DNA of 64,000 bases, taken from the NCBI RefSeq assembly GCF_013032505.1, contig NZ_WQCG01000002.1, forward strand, positions 620,001-684,000, read 5' to 3'. Under the pieces are notes generated by a model. It saw only the letters and a program-made list of their open reading frames with translations, had not been told where the DNA came from and did not search any database. Position 1 is the first letter of the stretch. Each line of letters opens with the position of its first letter. Of the stretch, positions 17,777-26,934 are shown one piece after another. This stretch comes from Ruegeria atlantica (GTDB lineage Bacteria; Pseudomonadota; Alphaproteobacteria; Rhodobacterales; Rhodobacteraceae). Both the position numbers and the translations under genes were made by a program.

Positions 17777-19290
17777 CCACTCCACTTCTAAGCTTACAAG
17801 GGCTGACCAAAGCCTATCCCGGCGTCGTGGCCAATGATCAGGTATCCTTTGACATCGGCGAGGGTGAGGTTCACGCTCTGCTAGGTGAAAATGGCGCCGG
17901 CAAATCGACCCTGGTGAAAATGATCTACGGTCTGGTTAAGCCAGACAGCGGCACCATGCTGCTGCGTGGGCAGGCATTTGCCCCACCAGAGCCCCGTGCT
18001 GCGCGGGCTGACGGGATCGCGATGGTTTTCCAACATTTCTCGCTGTTCGACGCGCTGAACGTTGCCGAAAACATCGCGCTTGGTATGGAAAATCCACCAG
18101 CCATGAGCGATCTGGCGTCGCGTATCCGTGAAGTGTCGGAAACCTACGGCCTGCCGCTGGATCCCTATCGCACCGTCGGCGACTTGTCTGCCGGCGAACG
18201 CCAACGGGTCGAAATCATCCGTTGTCTGCTGCAGGACCCAAAGCTGCTGATCATGGATGAACCGACATCGGTTCTGACGCCGCAAGAGGTGGATATCCTA
18301 TTTGAAACGCTAAATAAATTGCGGTCCGAGGGTACCTCGATCCTGTACATCTCGCACAAGCTGGAAGAAATCCGTACACTCTGCGACCACGCCACGATCC
18401 TGCGCTTGGGCAAGAATGTCGGCGAATGCGTTCCGTCTGAGACTTCGGCCCGCGACATGGCCGAGATGATGGTGGGTTCGACCTTGCAAACACCCGAGCG
18501 GTCCGGCCGTGAATTTGGTGAAGTTGCGCTGGATGTCAGCGGATTATCCGTGCCGTCACCATCCGAATTCGGAACTGCGCTGAAGAACGTTCATTTGACC
18601 GTCCGTAAGGGCGAGGTTCTGGGCATCGGCGGCGTCGCCGGCAACGGGCAGGACGAATTGCTGGGGGTGCTGTCTGGCGAAATAGTCACTGCGCCGGACG
18701 CGATCAAATTCAATGATCAGCCGATCGGCAAACTGGGACCGACGGCGCGCCGCAAGCTGGGCGTTCTGACCGCGCCAGAGGAACGTTTGGGCCACGCGGC
18801 CGCCCCCGACATGAGCCTGACCGAAAACGCCTTGCTGACCGGATCGGTTCGAGAAGGGCTTGAGAACAATGGCTTCCTCAAATGGACAGAAACCAAAAGC
18901 TTTGCTGAAAAAATTATCCGTGCTTTTGACGTTCGCACGCCCGGGCCGGAAAACGCCGCACGATCTCTGTCAGGGGGTAACCTGCAGAAATTCGTCATTG
19001 GACGTGAGGTCCTGCAAAACCCTGACGTATTGGTTGTGAATCAACCGACATGGGGAGTGGACGCCGCAGCCGCAGCCTCGATCCGTCAGGCCATTCTGGA
19101 TCTGGCGGCCAAAGGTACCGCAGTCATCTGCATATCTCAGGATCTGGATGAATTGATGGAGATCTCGGACAGCTTTGCGGCGCTCAATGAAGGCCGGCTA
19201 AGCGCCCCGCGAACAACCACAGGACTGACAGTGGACGAGATCGGCCTGATGATGGGTGGCGCGCACGGAATGGAGGTGGCTCATGTTTAA
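17773..19290 (+). CDS. ABC transporter ATPase, BMP/nucleoside type
   Basis: A 505-residue duplicated ATPase of the kind that energises BMP-family (nucleoside, purine) importers. The first half has a full Walker A (GENGAGKS), signature SAGERQRVEI and Walker B LLIMDEP. The second half is degenerate at the Walker A position (GVAGNGQDELLG) but keeps a signature LSGGNLQKF, the usual asymmetry in this class. The start is the GTG at 17773, overlapping xdhC. Cytoplasmic, bound to the two permeases that follow. The xdh context points to purines or nucleosides as cargo. Confidence 0.9.
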   Translation: MTTPLLSLQGLTKAYPGVVANDQVSFDIGEGEVHALLGENGAGKSTLVKMIYGLVKPDSGTMLLRGQAFAPPEPRAARADGIAMVFQHFSLFDALNVAENIALGMENPPAMSDLASRIREVSETYGLPLDPYRTVGDLSAGERQRVEIIRCLLQDPKLLIMDEPTSVLTPQEVDILFETLNKLRSEGTSILYISHKLEEIRTLCDHATILRLGKNVGECVPSETSARDMAEMMVGSTLQTPERSGREFGEVALDVSGLSVPSPSEFGTALKNVHLTVRKGEVLGIGGVAGNGQDELLGVLSGEIVTAPDAIKFNDQPIGKLGPTARRKLGVLTAPEERLGHAAAPDMSLTENALLTGSVREGLENNGFLKWTETKSFAEKIIRAFDVRTPGPENAARSLSGGNLQKFVIGREVLQNPDVLVVNQPTWGVDAAAAASIRQAILDLAAKGTAVICISQDLDELMEISDSFAALNEGRLSAPRTTTGLTVDEIGLMMGGAHGMEVAHV

Positions 19291-19353
19291 TGCGTCAGTC
19301 CGCCTTCCGCGAAAATACATACAAAAAAATGAAAATGCTGGGGGGATGAGCAA

Positions 19354-20436
19354 GTGATTGTGTTGGAGAAACGGCCGCAGCCGTCCAAAGCTTGGTCCTA
19401 CGCGACCCCTTTGGTGGCCGTGCTGGCAACCATGGTTTTCGGCGGCGTCCTGTTCGCCATATTGGGCAAGAACCCGATCGAGGCCATTGGAACGATTTTC
19501 TGGGAACCGCTGTTTGGCGAGTTCGCGTTCTACTATCGCCCGCAGTTGTTGGTAAAAGGCGCGCCGCTGGTTCTGATCGCGATTGGCCTGTCTTTGGGGT
19601 TCCGCGCCGGTATCTGGAACATTGGGGCCGAAGGACAATACATCATGGGCGCCATCTTTGGCGCCGGAGCTGGCCTGGCCTTTTACCCTCTGGACGCGTT
19701 CTACATTTTCCCCATCATGGTGATCGCTGGCGCATTTGGCGGCTGGTTGTGGGCGTCCATCCCGGCGTTTCTAAAAGTGCGTTTCGGCACAAACGAGATC
19801 CTTGTCTCGCTGATGTTGGTTTATGTGGCCGAGCAGATGCTGGCGTCTGTCTCATTGGGTCTGCTGAAAAACCCCGAAGGGTTCGGCTTTCCCGGTTCGC
19901 GAAACCTGCAATCTTACGAAAGCGCGTATAACGCCGAGCTGATCGCAGGGTCTGGGATGCATTGGGGTGTCGTAACAGCGCTGATCGCTGTGATATTTGC
20001 CTATATCCTGCTGAACCGTCACATGCTGGGTTTCCACATTCGTCTGACGGGTGAAGCGCCTCGGGCCGCGAAGTTCGCGGGTGTGAACCCGGCGCGACTG
20101 ATCCTGTTCTGTCTGGGTCTGTCCGGTGCGTTGGCCGGTCTGGCGGGAATGTTCGAGGTCTCTGGCCCCTCCGGCGTTGTCAGCATCGACTTTAACGTTG
20201 GCTATGGCTTTACCGCGATCATCGTAGCCTTTCTTGGTCGCCTGCATCCGGTGGGCATACTGCTGGCTGGTGGCCTGATGGCGCTGACTTACATCGGCGG
20301 TGAAATTGCGCAGTCCCAGCTGGGTCTGCCTGCCGCAGCCATCCAAGTCTTTCAGGGCATGCTTCTGTTCTTCCTGCTGGCCTTTGATCTTTTGACCAAC
20401 TACCGCATCCGTGCGGCCCGTAACGAGGTGGCGTGA
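19354..20436 (+). CDS. ABC transporter permease, BMP/nucleoside type (1)
   Basis: A 360-residue inner-membrane permease of the branched-chain/nucleoside class, with about ten hydrophobic segments and the conserved stretch LGFRAGIWNIGAEGQYIMGA. The start is taken as the GTG at 19354, eight bases after a GGGGGG ribosome-binding stretch. A three-codon frame (ATG AGC AAG TGA) at 19346-19357 overlaps this start. The 63-base gap behind the ATPase gene is the largest in the operon's transporter part except the one before the binding protein. Pairs with the next gene. Confidence 0.88.
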   Translation: MIVLEKRPQPSKAWSYATPLVAVLATMVFGGVLFAILGKNPIEAIGTIFWEPLFGEFAFYYRPQLLVKGAPLVLIAIGLSLGFRAGIWNIGAEGQYIMGAIFGAGAGLAFYPLDAFYIFPIMVIAGAFGGWLWASIPAFLKVRFGTNEILVSLMLVYVAEQMLASVSLGLLKNPEGFGFPGSRNLQSYESAYNAELIAGSGMHWGVVTALIAVIFAYILLNRHMLGFHIRLTGEAPRAAKFAGVNPARLILFCLGLSGALAGLAGMFEVSGPSGVVSIDFNVGYGFTAIIVAFLGRLHPVGILLAGGLMALTYIGGEIAQSQLGLPAAAIQVFQGMLLFFLLAFDLLTNYRIRAARNEVA

Positions 20437-20439
20437 CCC

Positions 20440-21360
20440 ATGGATCTAGGTGAAATCAACCCCGTACTTCTGGTGGCCTCGCTGATGGTCGCCGCAACCC
20501 CCCTTCTGCTGGCCGCGATCGGAGAGCTGGTCGTCGAAAAGGCTGGCGTTCTGAACCTCGGCGTCGAAGGTATGATGATTGTCGGTGCGATCAGCGGCTT
20601 TGCAATCTCGGTCGAAACAGGATCGCCTTGGCTAGGCTTCATCGCGGCGGCCATTGGTGGCGCGGTGCTGTCCTTGCTATTCGTCCTGCTTACGCAAATC
20701 GCGCTGGCAAACCAGGTGGCCAGTGGTCTAGCCCTGACCCTGTTCGGTCTTGGTTTTAGTGCCCTGCTTGGGCAAGGCTACGTGGGCGTCAAACCGCCCA
20801 GTATGGGAGACATCCATATCCCGGTGATCAGCGATATCCCGGTGATCGGCCCCATCCTATTCCAACACGACCCGATCCTCTATGTCGGTATCGCACTAAC
20901 GGCTGTAGTCTGGGCCACGCTGAAATACACCCGCGTTGGTCTGATCCTGCGGGCGGTTGGTGAAAACCACGACGCAGCGCATGCCCTTGGCTACAAGGTC
21001 ATTAAGATCCGTATCCTGGCGATCTTGTTTGGTGGTGCCTGCGCGGGCCTTGGTGGGGCCTATATCAGCCTGATCCGCGTCCCGCAGTGGACCGAGGGCA
21101 TGACCGCTGGCGTTGGCTGGATCGCCCTTGCGCTGGTGGTGTTTGCATCATGGAAACCATGGCGCGCCTTGTTAGGTGCTTATTTGTTTGGCGGAATCAC
21201 AGTGTTGCAGCTTAATTTGCAGGCAGCGGGCGTTGCTATTCCAGTCGAGTATCTGGCAATGTCGCCCTACATCATCACGATCCTTGTGCTTGTGATCCTT
21301 TCGGCCGACAAGAGCAGCGCACCTGCCTCACTGGGCCGGACATTCCACGCCTCGCACTAG
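20440..21360 (+). CDS. ABC transporter permease, BMP/nucleoside type (2)
   Basis: A 306-residue second permease, three bases downstream of the first. It shows the family segment ERKAGVLNLGVEG-like EKAGVLNLGVEGMMIVGAI, then VASGLALTLFGLG and RVGLILRAVGENHDAAHALG, a typical EAA-like cytoplasmic loop. About eight to nine membrane segments. With the neighbouring permease it should form the heterodimeric channel of a purine-nucleoside importer. Confidence 0.9.
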   Translation: MDLGEINPVLLVASLMVAATPLLLAAIGELVVEKAGVLNLGVEGMMIVGAISGFAISVETGSPWLGFIAAAIGGAVLSLLFVLLTQIALANQVASGLALTLFGLGFSALLGQGYVGVKPPSMGDIHIPVISDIPVIGPILFQHDPILYVGIALTAVVWATLKYTRVGLILRAVGENHDAAHALGYKVIKIRILAILFGGACAGLGGAYISLIRVPQWTEGMTAGVGWIALALVVFASWKPWRALLGAYLFGGITVLQLNLQAAGVAIPVEYLAMSPYIITILVLVILSADKSSAPASLGRTFHASH

Positions 21361-21395
21361 ACGGGGCCAATTGAACCAACTTGGGGAGTAACCAC

Positions 21396-22469
21396 ATGAA
21401 ATTTACATCACTTCTGGCAAGTGCCGCCATGGCGCTGGGCCTGGCGACAGGCGCCATGGCCGAAGACAAGACCAAGGTCGGCTTCGTTTACGTCGGCCCG
21501 GTCGGCGACGGTGGCTGGACCTATGAGCACAACAAGGGCCGCCTGGCCGTGGAAGATCACTTTGGCGACAAGGTCGAGACCGTGTTCGTCGAATCCGTGC
21601 CCGAAGGCCCGGACGCCGAGCGTGTAATGACGCAGATGGCGCTGGAAGGCGCTGACCTGATCTTTACCACCTCGTTTGGCTACATGGACCCGACCATTAA
21701 CGTGGCTAAGAAGTTCCCGGACGTTAAGTTCGAGCATGCGACCGGTTACAAGACTGCCGACAACGTCTCGGTCTATTCGGCCCGTTTCTACGAAGGTCGC
21801 GCAGTTCAGGGCCATATCGCCGGTAAAATGACCAAGTCGAACATCATCGGCTACATCGGTTCCTATCCGATCCCCGAAGTGATCCGTGGCATCAACTCGG
21901 CCTACCTCCACGCCAAAAAGGTAAACCCGGATGTCGAGTTCAAGATCATCTGGGCCTACACTTGGTTTGATCCGGCGAAAGAGGCTGACGCGGCTTCGGT
22001 TCTGATCGAACAGGGCGCGGACGTGATCCTGCAGCACACCGACTCGACAGCGCCGCAGGCAGCTGCGCAAGAAGCGGGCAACGTGGTCACCTTTGGTCAG
22101 GCCTCGGACATGAGCGAATACGCTCCGTTCCCACGCGTGTCATCGATCATCGATGATTGGGCCCCCTACTACATCGCACGTACTCAGGCCGTCATGGACG
22201 GCACATGGGAAACCGCCAACACATGGGACGGCATCCGCGAAGGCATGGTTGCAATCGGCGAGATCTCCGATGCCGTTCCGGCCGATGTCAAAGAAGAAGC
22301 GCTGGCGCTGAAGGCCGCCATGGCTGCGGGTGAGTATCACCCCTTTACCGGCCCGATCAAAAAGCAGGACGGCAGCGACTGGTTGGCTGAAGGCGAAACC
22401 GCCGATGACGGTACACTGGCAGGCATGAACTTCTACATTGAAGGTTTGGAAGGCGAAATTCCGCAGTAA
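21396..22469 (+). CDS. BMP family substrate-binding protein (purine/nucleoside)
   Basis: A 357-residue periplasmic binding protein with a clear signal peptide (cleavage at AMA/ED). It belongs to the Bmp/PnrA-like family, known for purine nucleosides: KVGFVYVGPVGDGGWTYEHN, FTTSFGYMDPTINVAKKFPD, RFYEGRAVQGHIAG. Some family members near xdh genes bind oxidised purines or bases rather than nucleosides, so exact cargo is open. The ATG at 21396 follows a GGGGAGT site. It is the last gene of the xdh-transporter unit and is followed by a good terminator. Confidence 0.9.
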   Translation: MKFTSLLASAAMALGLATGAMAEDKTKVGFVYVGPVGDGGWTYEHNKGRLAVEDHFGDKVETVFVESVPEGPDAERVMTQMALEGADLIFTTSFGYMDPTINVAKKFPDVKFEHATGYKTADNVSVYSARFYEGRAVQGHIAGKMTKSNIIGYIGSYPIPEVIRGINSAYLHAKKVNPDVEFKIIWAYTWFDPAKEADAASVLIEQGADVILQHTDSTAPQAAAQEAGNVVTFGQASDMSEYAPFPRVSSIIDDWAPYYIARTQAVMDGTWETANTWDGIREGMVAIGEISDAVPADVKEEALALKAAMAAGEYHPFTGPIKKQDGSDWLAEGETADDGTLAGMNFYIEGLEGEIPQ

Positions 22470-22490
22470 ACCTTTACACGAAAACGCTGA

Positions 22491-22518
22491 AGGGCTGGCT
22501 GTTAGGCTGGCCCTTTTT
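22491..22518 (+). terminator. Rho-independent terminator after the xdh/BMP operon
   Basis: AGGGCTGGCT at 22491 pairs with the GGCTGGCCCT ending at 22514 (10 bp including wobbles, 4-base loop) and is followed by TTTTCGTTTC. It lies about 20 bases after the binding-protein stop and ends the roughly 9.4-kb operon. Confidence 0.8.
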
Positions 22519-22635
22519 CGTTTCTATACAAGCACCTCGCCTAACCTTAACTAAATACTGTCTTGACGAGTCCCGGCACGACGGACCTGATGGGGTTAAT
22601 GCTTTACCTGTCTCAACACGAAACGTAAAAATCCC

Positions 22636-24003
22636 ATGGAGATCAAAGCGCAAGACCACAGCCGCTGGTGGATACTCGGCGCGATGGGTGCCATCTTGGG
22701 TGTTATTTTGCTGGACGAAACGGTCGTCAGCGTCGCGCTTCCAACCATTCGCGATGAGCTTGGCCTGTCTCTGTTGGAAGCACATTGGGTGGTGAATATC
22801 TATCTGCTGGTGTTGGCCTGTTTTGCCGGCGCAGCAGGGCGATTGGGCGATGTGCTGGGCATTCGTGTTTTGCTCAGTGCGGGTTTATTGATTTTCGGCT
22901 TATCCTCTGCGCTGGGAGGGTTTGCCGAAAGCGGATTTGAACTGCTAACAGCGCGCGCCGCACAAGGCATCGGTGCAGCACTGATTTTCCCGCTGTCGCT
23001 GGTGGTTCTGATCCAGTCTTTTGACGAAAACGAACGCGGGCTGGCACTAGGTTTATATGGCGGGATCGGGACAGTATTCCTGTCAATGGGTCCACTGGTT
23101 GGAGGCGTTCTGACCGAATATCTGTCTTGGCGCTGGATCTTCTGGGTCAACCCCCCAATCGTGCTTGTGGTCGCTCTGGTCGCATGGGCTTTCTGGCGGG
23201 ACCCGCCACACCAACGGGAACGCGAGTTCGACCTGAAAGGCCTAATTCTACTAGTGACGGGGTTGGCGGCTATTGTGTTTGGCGTCATGGAGGGCCCGGA
23301 CAGAGGCTGGGCACGGCCCGAAGTTCTTATGGCCCTGTCAGCGGGTTTTATGTTTTTGATGTTATTTATCCTCGTCGAACATAGGGCAACATCGCCTCTG
23401 ATTGCCATCTCCCTTTTTGCTGGCCCCGGGTTTGCTGCTTCAAACATGATCCTGTTCACCGCACAATTCGGCAAGATTACTTTGTTCGTGTTCGGCGCGT
23501 CCTACTTTCAATCAAAGCTCGGGTTTTCACCGCTGACTGCTGGGGTCGCCCTGTTGCCGATCGCTTTTCCGCAGATTTTCATTGCCCCAATGGCGGGGAA
23601 ACTTGCTGACAAATTTGGCTCACGCGGCCCTTCTCTGACCGGTACAGCGCTGGGTACGATCGCCATACTTGTTGTCGCACTGGGAATGCATTTAGACATC
23701 GCCGCGCTGATCTATATCGGCTACTTCCTTTGGGGTTGTTGCGTGCCGTTTCTGTTTGTCCCCCCAAGGCGGGCCATCATGTCAACGGTACCGCAAGCTC
23801 TGCACGGACAAGCCAGCGGCATCTCGATGACATTTCAGCTGCTGGGCGGTACCGTCGGGATGGCCCTGGGCAGTTCGGTATTTGCCATAACAGGCTCGTT
23901 CACTCTGGTTTTCTGTTTCGTTGCGGCGTTCGCTGCCTGCGTTCTCGCGTTTGCTTACACATCCCTCGCGTCAGACAACAAACCCGACCGCCCAGCGGTT
24001 TAG
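22636..24003 (+). CDS. MFS multidrug efflux pump, DHA2 (EmrB/QacA) type
   Basis: A 455-residue inner-membrane drug:proton antiporter with 14 predicted membrane segments. The family motif appears at the first helix (LDETVVSVALPTI), with AAGRLGDVLGIR and LTARAAQGIGAAL following. In Gram-negatives such pumps often work with an HlyD/EmrA adaptor. The nearest adaptor gene lies 43 bases downstream but on the opposite strand, so the two are not one operon. Substrate unknown. A 166-base upstream gap gives it its own promoter after the preceding terminator. Confidence 0.88.
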   Translation: MEIKAQDHSRWWILGAMGAILGVILLDETVVSVALPTIRDELGLSLLEAHWVVNIYLLVLACFAGAAGRLGDVLGIRVLLSAGLLIFGLSSALGGFAESGFELLTARAAQGIGAALIFPLSLVVLIQSFDENERGLALGLYGGIGTVFLSMGPLVGGVLTEYLSWRWIFWVNPPIVLVVALVAWAFWRDPPHQREREFDLKGLILLVTGLAAIVFGVMEGPDRGWARPEVLMALSAGFMFLMLFILVEHRATSPLIAISLFAGPGFAASNMILFTAQFGKITLFVFGASYFQSKLGFSPLTAGVALLPIAFPQIFIAPMAGKLADKFGSRGPSLTGTALGTIAILVVALGMHLDIAALIYIGYFLWGCCVPFLFVPPRRAIMSTVPQALHGQASGISMTFQLLGGTVGMALGSSVFAITGSFTLVFCFVAAFAACVLAFAYTSLASDNKPDRPAV

Positions 24004-24045
24004 ATCTCACGCAGGCCGGGTCTGAAATCGAAGCGCTTGAATGGA

Positions 24046-25278
24046 TCAATGTCCTGTCAAAACCAACGTATTCACCGGCATCAGGATCAGACGCAAGCGC
24101 AAGCCAGCAGCATGAACAACACCTATTGTGTCGATCACATGCAAGGCGGCGGCATGCCAGAAGCCCAGATCTTCATGCTCAAGCCGTTCATGGTTATCGG
24201 TGTAGACATTGGCCAGACAGTTGCTGCCGGGCGGTATGTCATCGGCCATGTTTTTGTACAGCGGCTCCATATAGACCAAAATCGAGCCGGGCACCTTGTT
24301 GGCCTGGACATCGCGCAGCTCATCCGTGGGGCGTATCTGGCCCGACGGGATGACATCCTGCACCTCGACCACAACCATCGGAATGACAGTGAAGGGCTTA
24401 GTCATGCAACCCAGCTCTCCGATCATGCCCGGTTTGATGACCTGAGCGGCCATCTGATTGAACGCAGCCTGAAACCGGTCATGGCCCGAGTTTGACGGAA
24501 CCAGAATACCAGCAGGTCGCAGCAAAGGACTAACATAGTCGCCCACCTGAAGGCCAAATTGCTCAACGCGACCGGTCACACCAGCGATGACTACTGTTTT
24601 GTCCAACTCGGTTAGCGCCGCATCAAGTTGTGCATTAGCACTGGCTAGCTGGGCGGGGATCAGTTCCTCGATCTGTTGCACGACTGCGGCACGGCGGGAT
24701 TGCGACGCGGTCAGCTGCGCCTCACGCTCGGCAACAAGGTTTTCCAGACGATCGATTTCGGCCAACCGCACTGCGCTTGAACCTTCGTCGCGCAAGGTGG
24801 TGTTACGTTCCAGATCCTCAAGTGACTGATCCAATGCAGCACGCGCACCAGCGATACCTGCCTCGGCTTCGGCCAGATCGGTTTCGGCTACTTTCAGTGA
24901 GGCTTGAACTTGCGCAATCTGCGCATGTGCGGCCTCTACCTGTGCCGTCTGGGTAAAATCCTCGATCCGGAAAATTGGCTGCCCCGCAACAACCATTTGG
25001 TTGTTGGTGACGTAAACCTCGGACACACGCCCGCCAAGCTGTGGCAGGATCGTCACCGTACGGAAATAGGACGCCGCCGTCTTGCTGGCAGGGTGGAAGT
25101 AAAACAGCGTGGTGATCACTGTCAGCGCTAGAATGGCGCAGGTGGTCAGGCCCCAGCGCAGTTCATACCACATGGTGAACAGCGTGATTTCATGACCTAT
25201 GCGTTTGCCCTGTACGTAGCGACGAAACAGGTAATCGGGCAGTACGGTGACAAGCGCGCACATCAGTGTCTCAAGCAT
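24046..25278 (-). CDS. HlyD-type membrane fusion protein (YiaV/YibH-like)
   Basis: A 410-residue inner-membrane-anchored adaptor. After an unusual N-terminal part with one or two hydrophobic segments (CAILALTVITTLFYF) come the lipoyl/beta-barrel half (VTILPQLGGRVSEVYVTNNQ), a long coiled-coil hairpin (about residues 110-230, rich in A, E, Q, L) and the second half (VIAGVTGRVEQFGLQVGDYV). The next gene on the same transcript encodes a small DUF3302-like membrane protein, the arrangement of E. coli YiaV-YiaW and YibH-YibI, whose transport role is unproven. No outer-membrane factor is adjacent. Confidence 0.85.
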   Translation of the reverse strand: MLETLMCALVTVLPDYLFRRYVQGKRIGHEITLFTMWYELRWGLTTCAILALTVITTLFYFHPASKTAASYFRTVTILPQLGGRVSEVYVTNNQMVVAGQPIFRIEDFTQTAQVEAAHAQIAQVQASLKVAETDLAEAEAGIAGARAALDQSLEDLERNTTLRDEGSSAVRLAEIDRLENLVAEREAQLTASQSRRAAVVQQIEELIPAQLASANAQLDAALTELDKTVVIAGVTGRVEQFGLQVGDYVSPLLRPAGILVPSNSGHDRFQAAFNQMAAQVIKPGMIGELGCMTKPFTVIPMVVVEVQDVIPSGQIRPTDELRDVQANKVPGSILVYMEPLYKNMADDIPPGSNCLANVYTDNHERLEHEDLGFWHAAALHVIDTIGVVHAAGLRLRLILMPVNTLVLTGH

Positions 25279-25281
25279 TTT

Positions 25282-25686
25282 TTACTGCTCCTGCTGTGCG
25301 GTGGTCTGCGAAGGGGCTGCGGCGGCGGGGTCATCAGTGCTTTTATTACCCAGCGATCGGATCGCGTCCGCAATTGCCCGCAGGGGAGCCGCTACATCCG
25401 GGAACTGGAAGCCAGCCACCAGTATGGCCGCCACCCAGAACAAGCCGTTATGGGTAAATAGCGCCAACAGCGCCAGGATCCCGACGAGCTGAAACTGAGG
25501 ATGGTTTGATTCATGCGCGATTTTTTCAGGGATCGAATGCAGGGTGAAATAGCCAACGCCAATCAGCACGATCACCAGAACGGTAAAAATAAACATGAAG
25601 GTTAGCAAAAAGTCACTGCCATCCGCCTGCGTGACGTAAGAGGGGATATGCCCCGTGGCCATTGGGTGAAGCTCTGCCGGTGTCAC
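25282..25686 (-). CDS. DUF3302-like small membrane protein (YiaW/YibI-like)
   Basis: About 134 residues with two membrane helices (FLLTFMFIFTVLVIVLIGVG and a second around LVGILALLALFTHNGLFWVA). The loop SIPEKIAHESNHPQFQ resembles the HDIPYLIAKKRNHPH loop I recall for E. coli YiaW, so the DUF3302 assignment is by that motif and by the HlyD partner three bases downstream. The start is uncertain: GTG at 25686 has a GGAG site seven bases before it; an upstream GTG at 25716 is also open. The proline/glutamine-rich tail is probably disordered. Confidence 0.65.
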   Translation of the reverse strand: MTPAELHPMATGHIPSYVTQADGSDFLLTFMFIFTVLVIVLIGVGYFTLHSIPEKIAHESNHPQFQLVGILALLALFTHNGLFWVAAILVAGFQFPDVAAPLRAIADAIRSLGNKSTDDPAAAAPSQTTAQQEQ

Positions 25687-25866
25687 GTTTTTCTCCGATT
25701 CCGATGTTGGCCGCACTAAAGACAGGCCAATCTCTATGGTTCAAGTTTACATTGCGGAAATTACGCCTCTTTTCCAATAGTGTTACGCATGCGAAGCTCT
25801 GCGCATGAACGATAGCGGATCAAATTTCCATGCACTTAGGGGTATGCCCCCAGCGGAGTATCAAAC

Positions 25867-26934
25867 ATGATCGATTTCCTGATCATCGGTGGGGGTATCG
25901 CCGGCTTAAGCGCAGGCGCGCGACTGTCCGAACATGGACATGTCGTCGTCCTCGAAGCCGAAGACGCGCTGGGATATCACACATCCGGCCGATCGGCAGC
26001 ATTGTTCGAAAAGGGCTACGGACCACAATCCGTAATGGCCCTGAATGCAGCGAGCGAGGCTTATCTACGATCGAATGGCTACCTGTCACCACGCGGGTTG
26101 TTGATGATCGCCGGGCATGATCAACGAGATGAGTTTCTTCAAGATCAAGCCGATCTTGTTCTTTCAGAAATCTCGGTCGAAGATGCCATCTCGCGAGTTC
26201 CAATACTAAATCCACGAACCGTTGGGTTTGCGGCGTCCAGTAGCGTGGCCTGTGACATCGATACCGACCGGATGATGCAAGATTTTGCGCGTGTGATCCG
26301 GGCCAACGGCGGCCTGGTGCTGCCCCGCCAAAAAGTTAGAAACATCACCAAATCTGGGCACTGGGTTGTCGAAGCCGGGCAAGCTTTTGAGGCTAGGGCT
26401 GTCATAAACGCGGCAGGAGCGTGGGTGGATGAGATTGCAACCTTGGCCGGCATCCCACCGATCGGCATAGAACCTCGCCGCCGATCAATGGCCCGCATCC
26501 CCGCCCCTGCAGCTCATGACGTGACTGGTTGGCCACTGATGTTGGGCGTCAACGAAGGTTGGTATGCCAAACCGGATGCCGGAAAGCTAATCGTTTCACC
26601 TTGCGAAGCAGACCCAACTTTCCCTCATGATGCCTATGCGGACGATATGGTTCTGGCCGAAGGTCTGGCGCGATACGAAGAGCACGTGACCGAGCCCGTC
26701 ACAAGGGTCGAAGCCAACTGGGCAGGCCTCCGTAGTTTTGCGCCGGATGGTACGCTGGTTCTGGGCCCTGACCCTGCCGATCCGACGTTTATCTGGTCGG
26801 CAGCGCAGGGCGGGTACGGTTTTCAAACGGCTCCAGCCGCGTCGCAACTGTTGGCAGATTTAGTGGTAGGGGCGCGTTCAGATCTGGATGCAATTAGCGT
26901 TTCGGCGCTCAGACCGGAAAGGCTCCGTAAATGA
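25867..26934 (+). CDS. FAD-dependent oxidoreductase, DAO family
   Basis: A 355-residue flavoprotein of the glycine/D-amino-acid oxidase group. The dinucleotide fold is at the N-terminus (IIGGGIAGLSAGARLSEHG, then an acidic strand end VVVLEAE), followed by YHTSGRSAALFEKGYG. A second FAD contact lies near the C-terminus (SAAQGGYGFQTAPAASQLLA). Members oxidise small amines or amino acids (D-amino acids, sarcosine, glycine), and the substrate is not evident. ATG at 25867 has GGAG nine bases before. It overlaps the DUF938 gene by four bases. Confidence 0.85.
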   Translation: MIDFLIIGGGIAGLSAGARLSEHGHVVVLEAEDALGYHTSGRSAALFEKGYGPQSVMALNAASEAYLRSNGYLSPRGLLMIAGHDQRDEFLQDQADLVLSEISVEDAISRVPILNPRTVGFAASSSVACDIDTDRMMQDFARVIRANGGLVLPRQKVRNITKSGHWVVEAGQAFEARAVINAAGAWVDEIATLAGIPPIGIEPRRRSMARIPAPAAHDVTGWPLMLGVNEGWYAKPDAGKLIVSPCEADPTFPHDAYADDMVLAEGLARYEEHVTEPVTRVEANWAGLRSFAPDGTLVLGPDPADPTFIWSAAQGGYGFQTAPAASQLLADLVVGARSDLDAISVSALRPERLRK

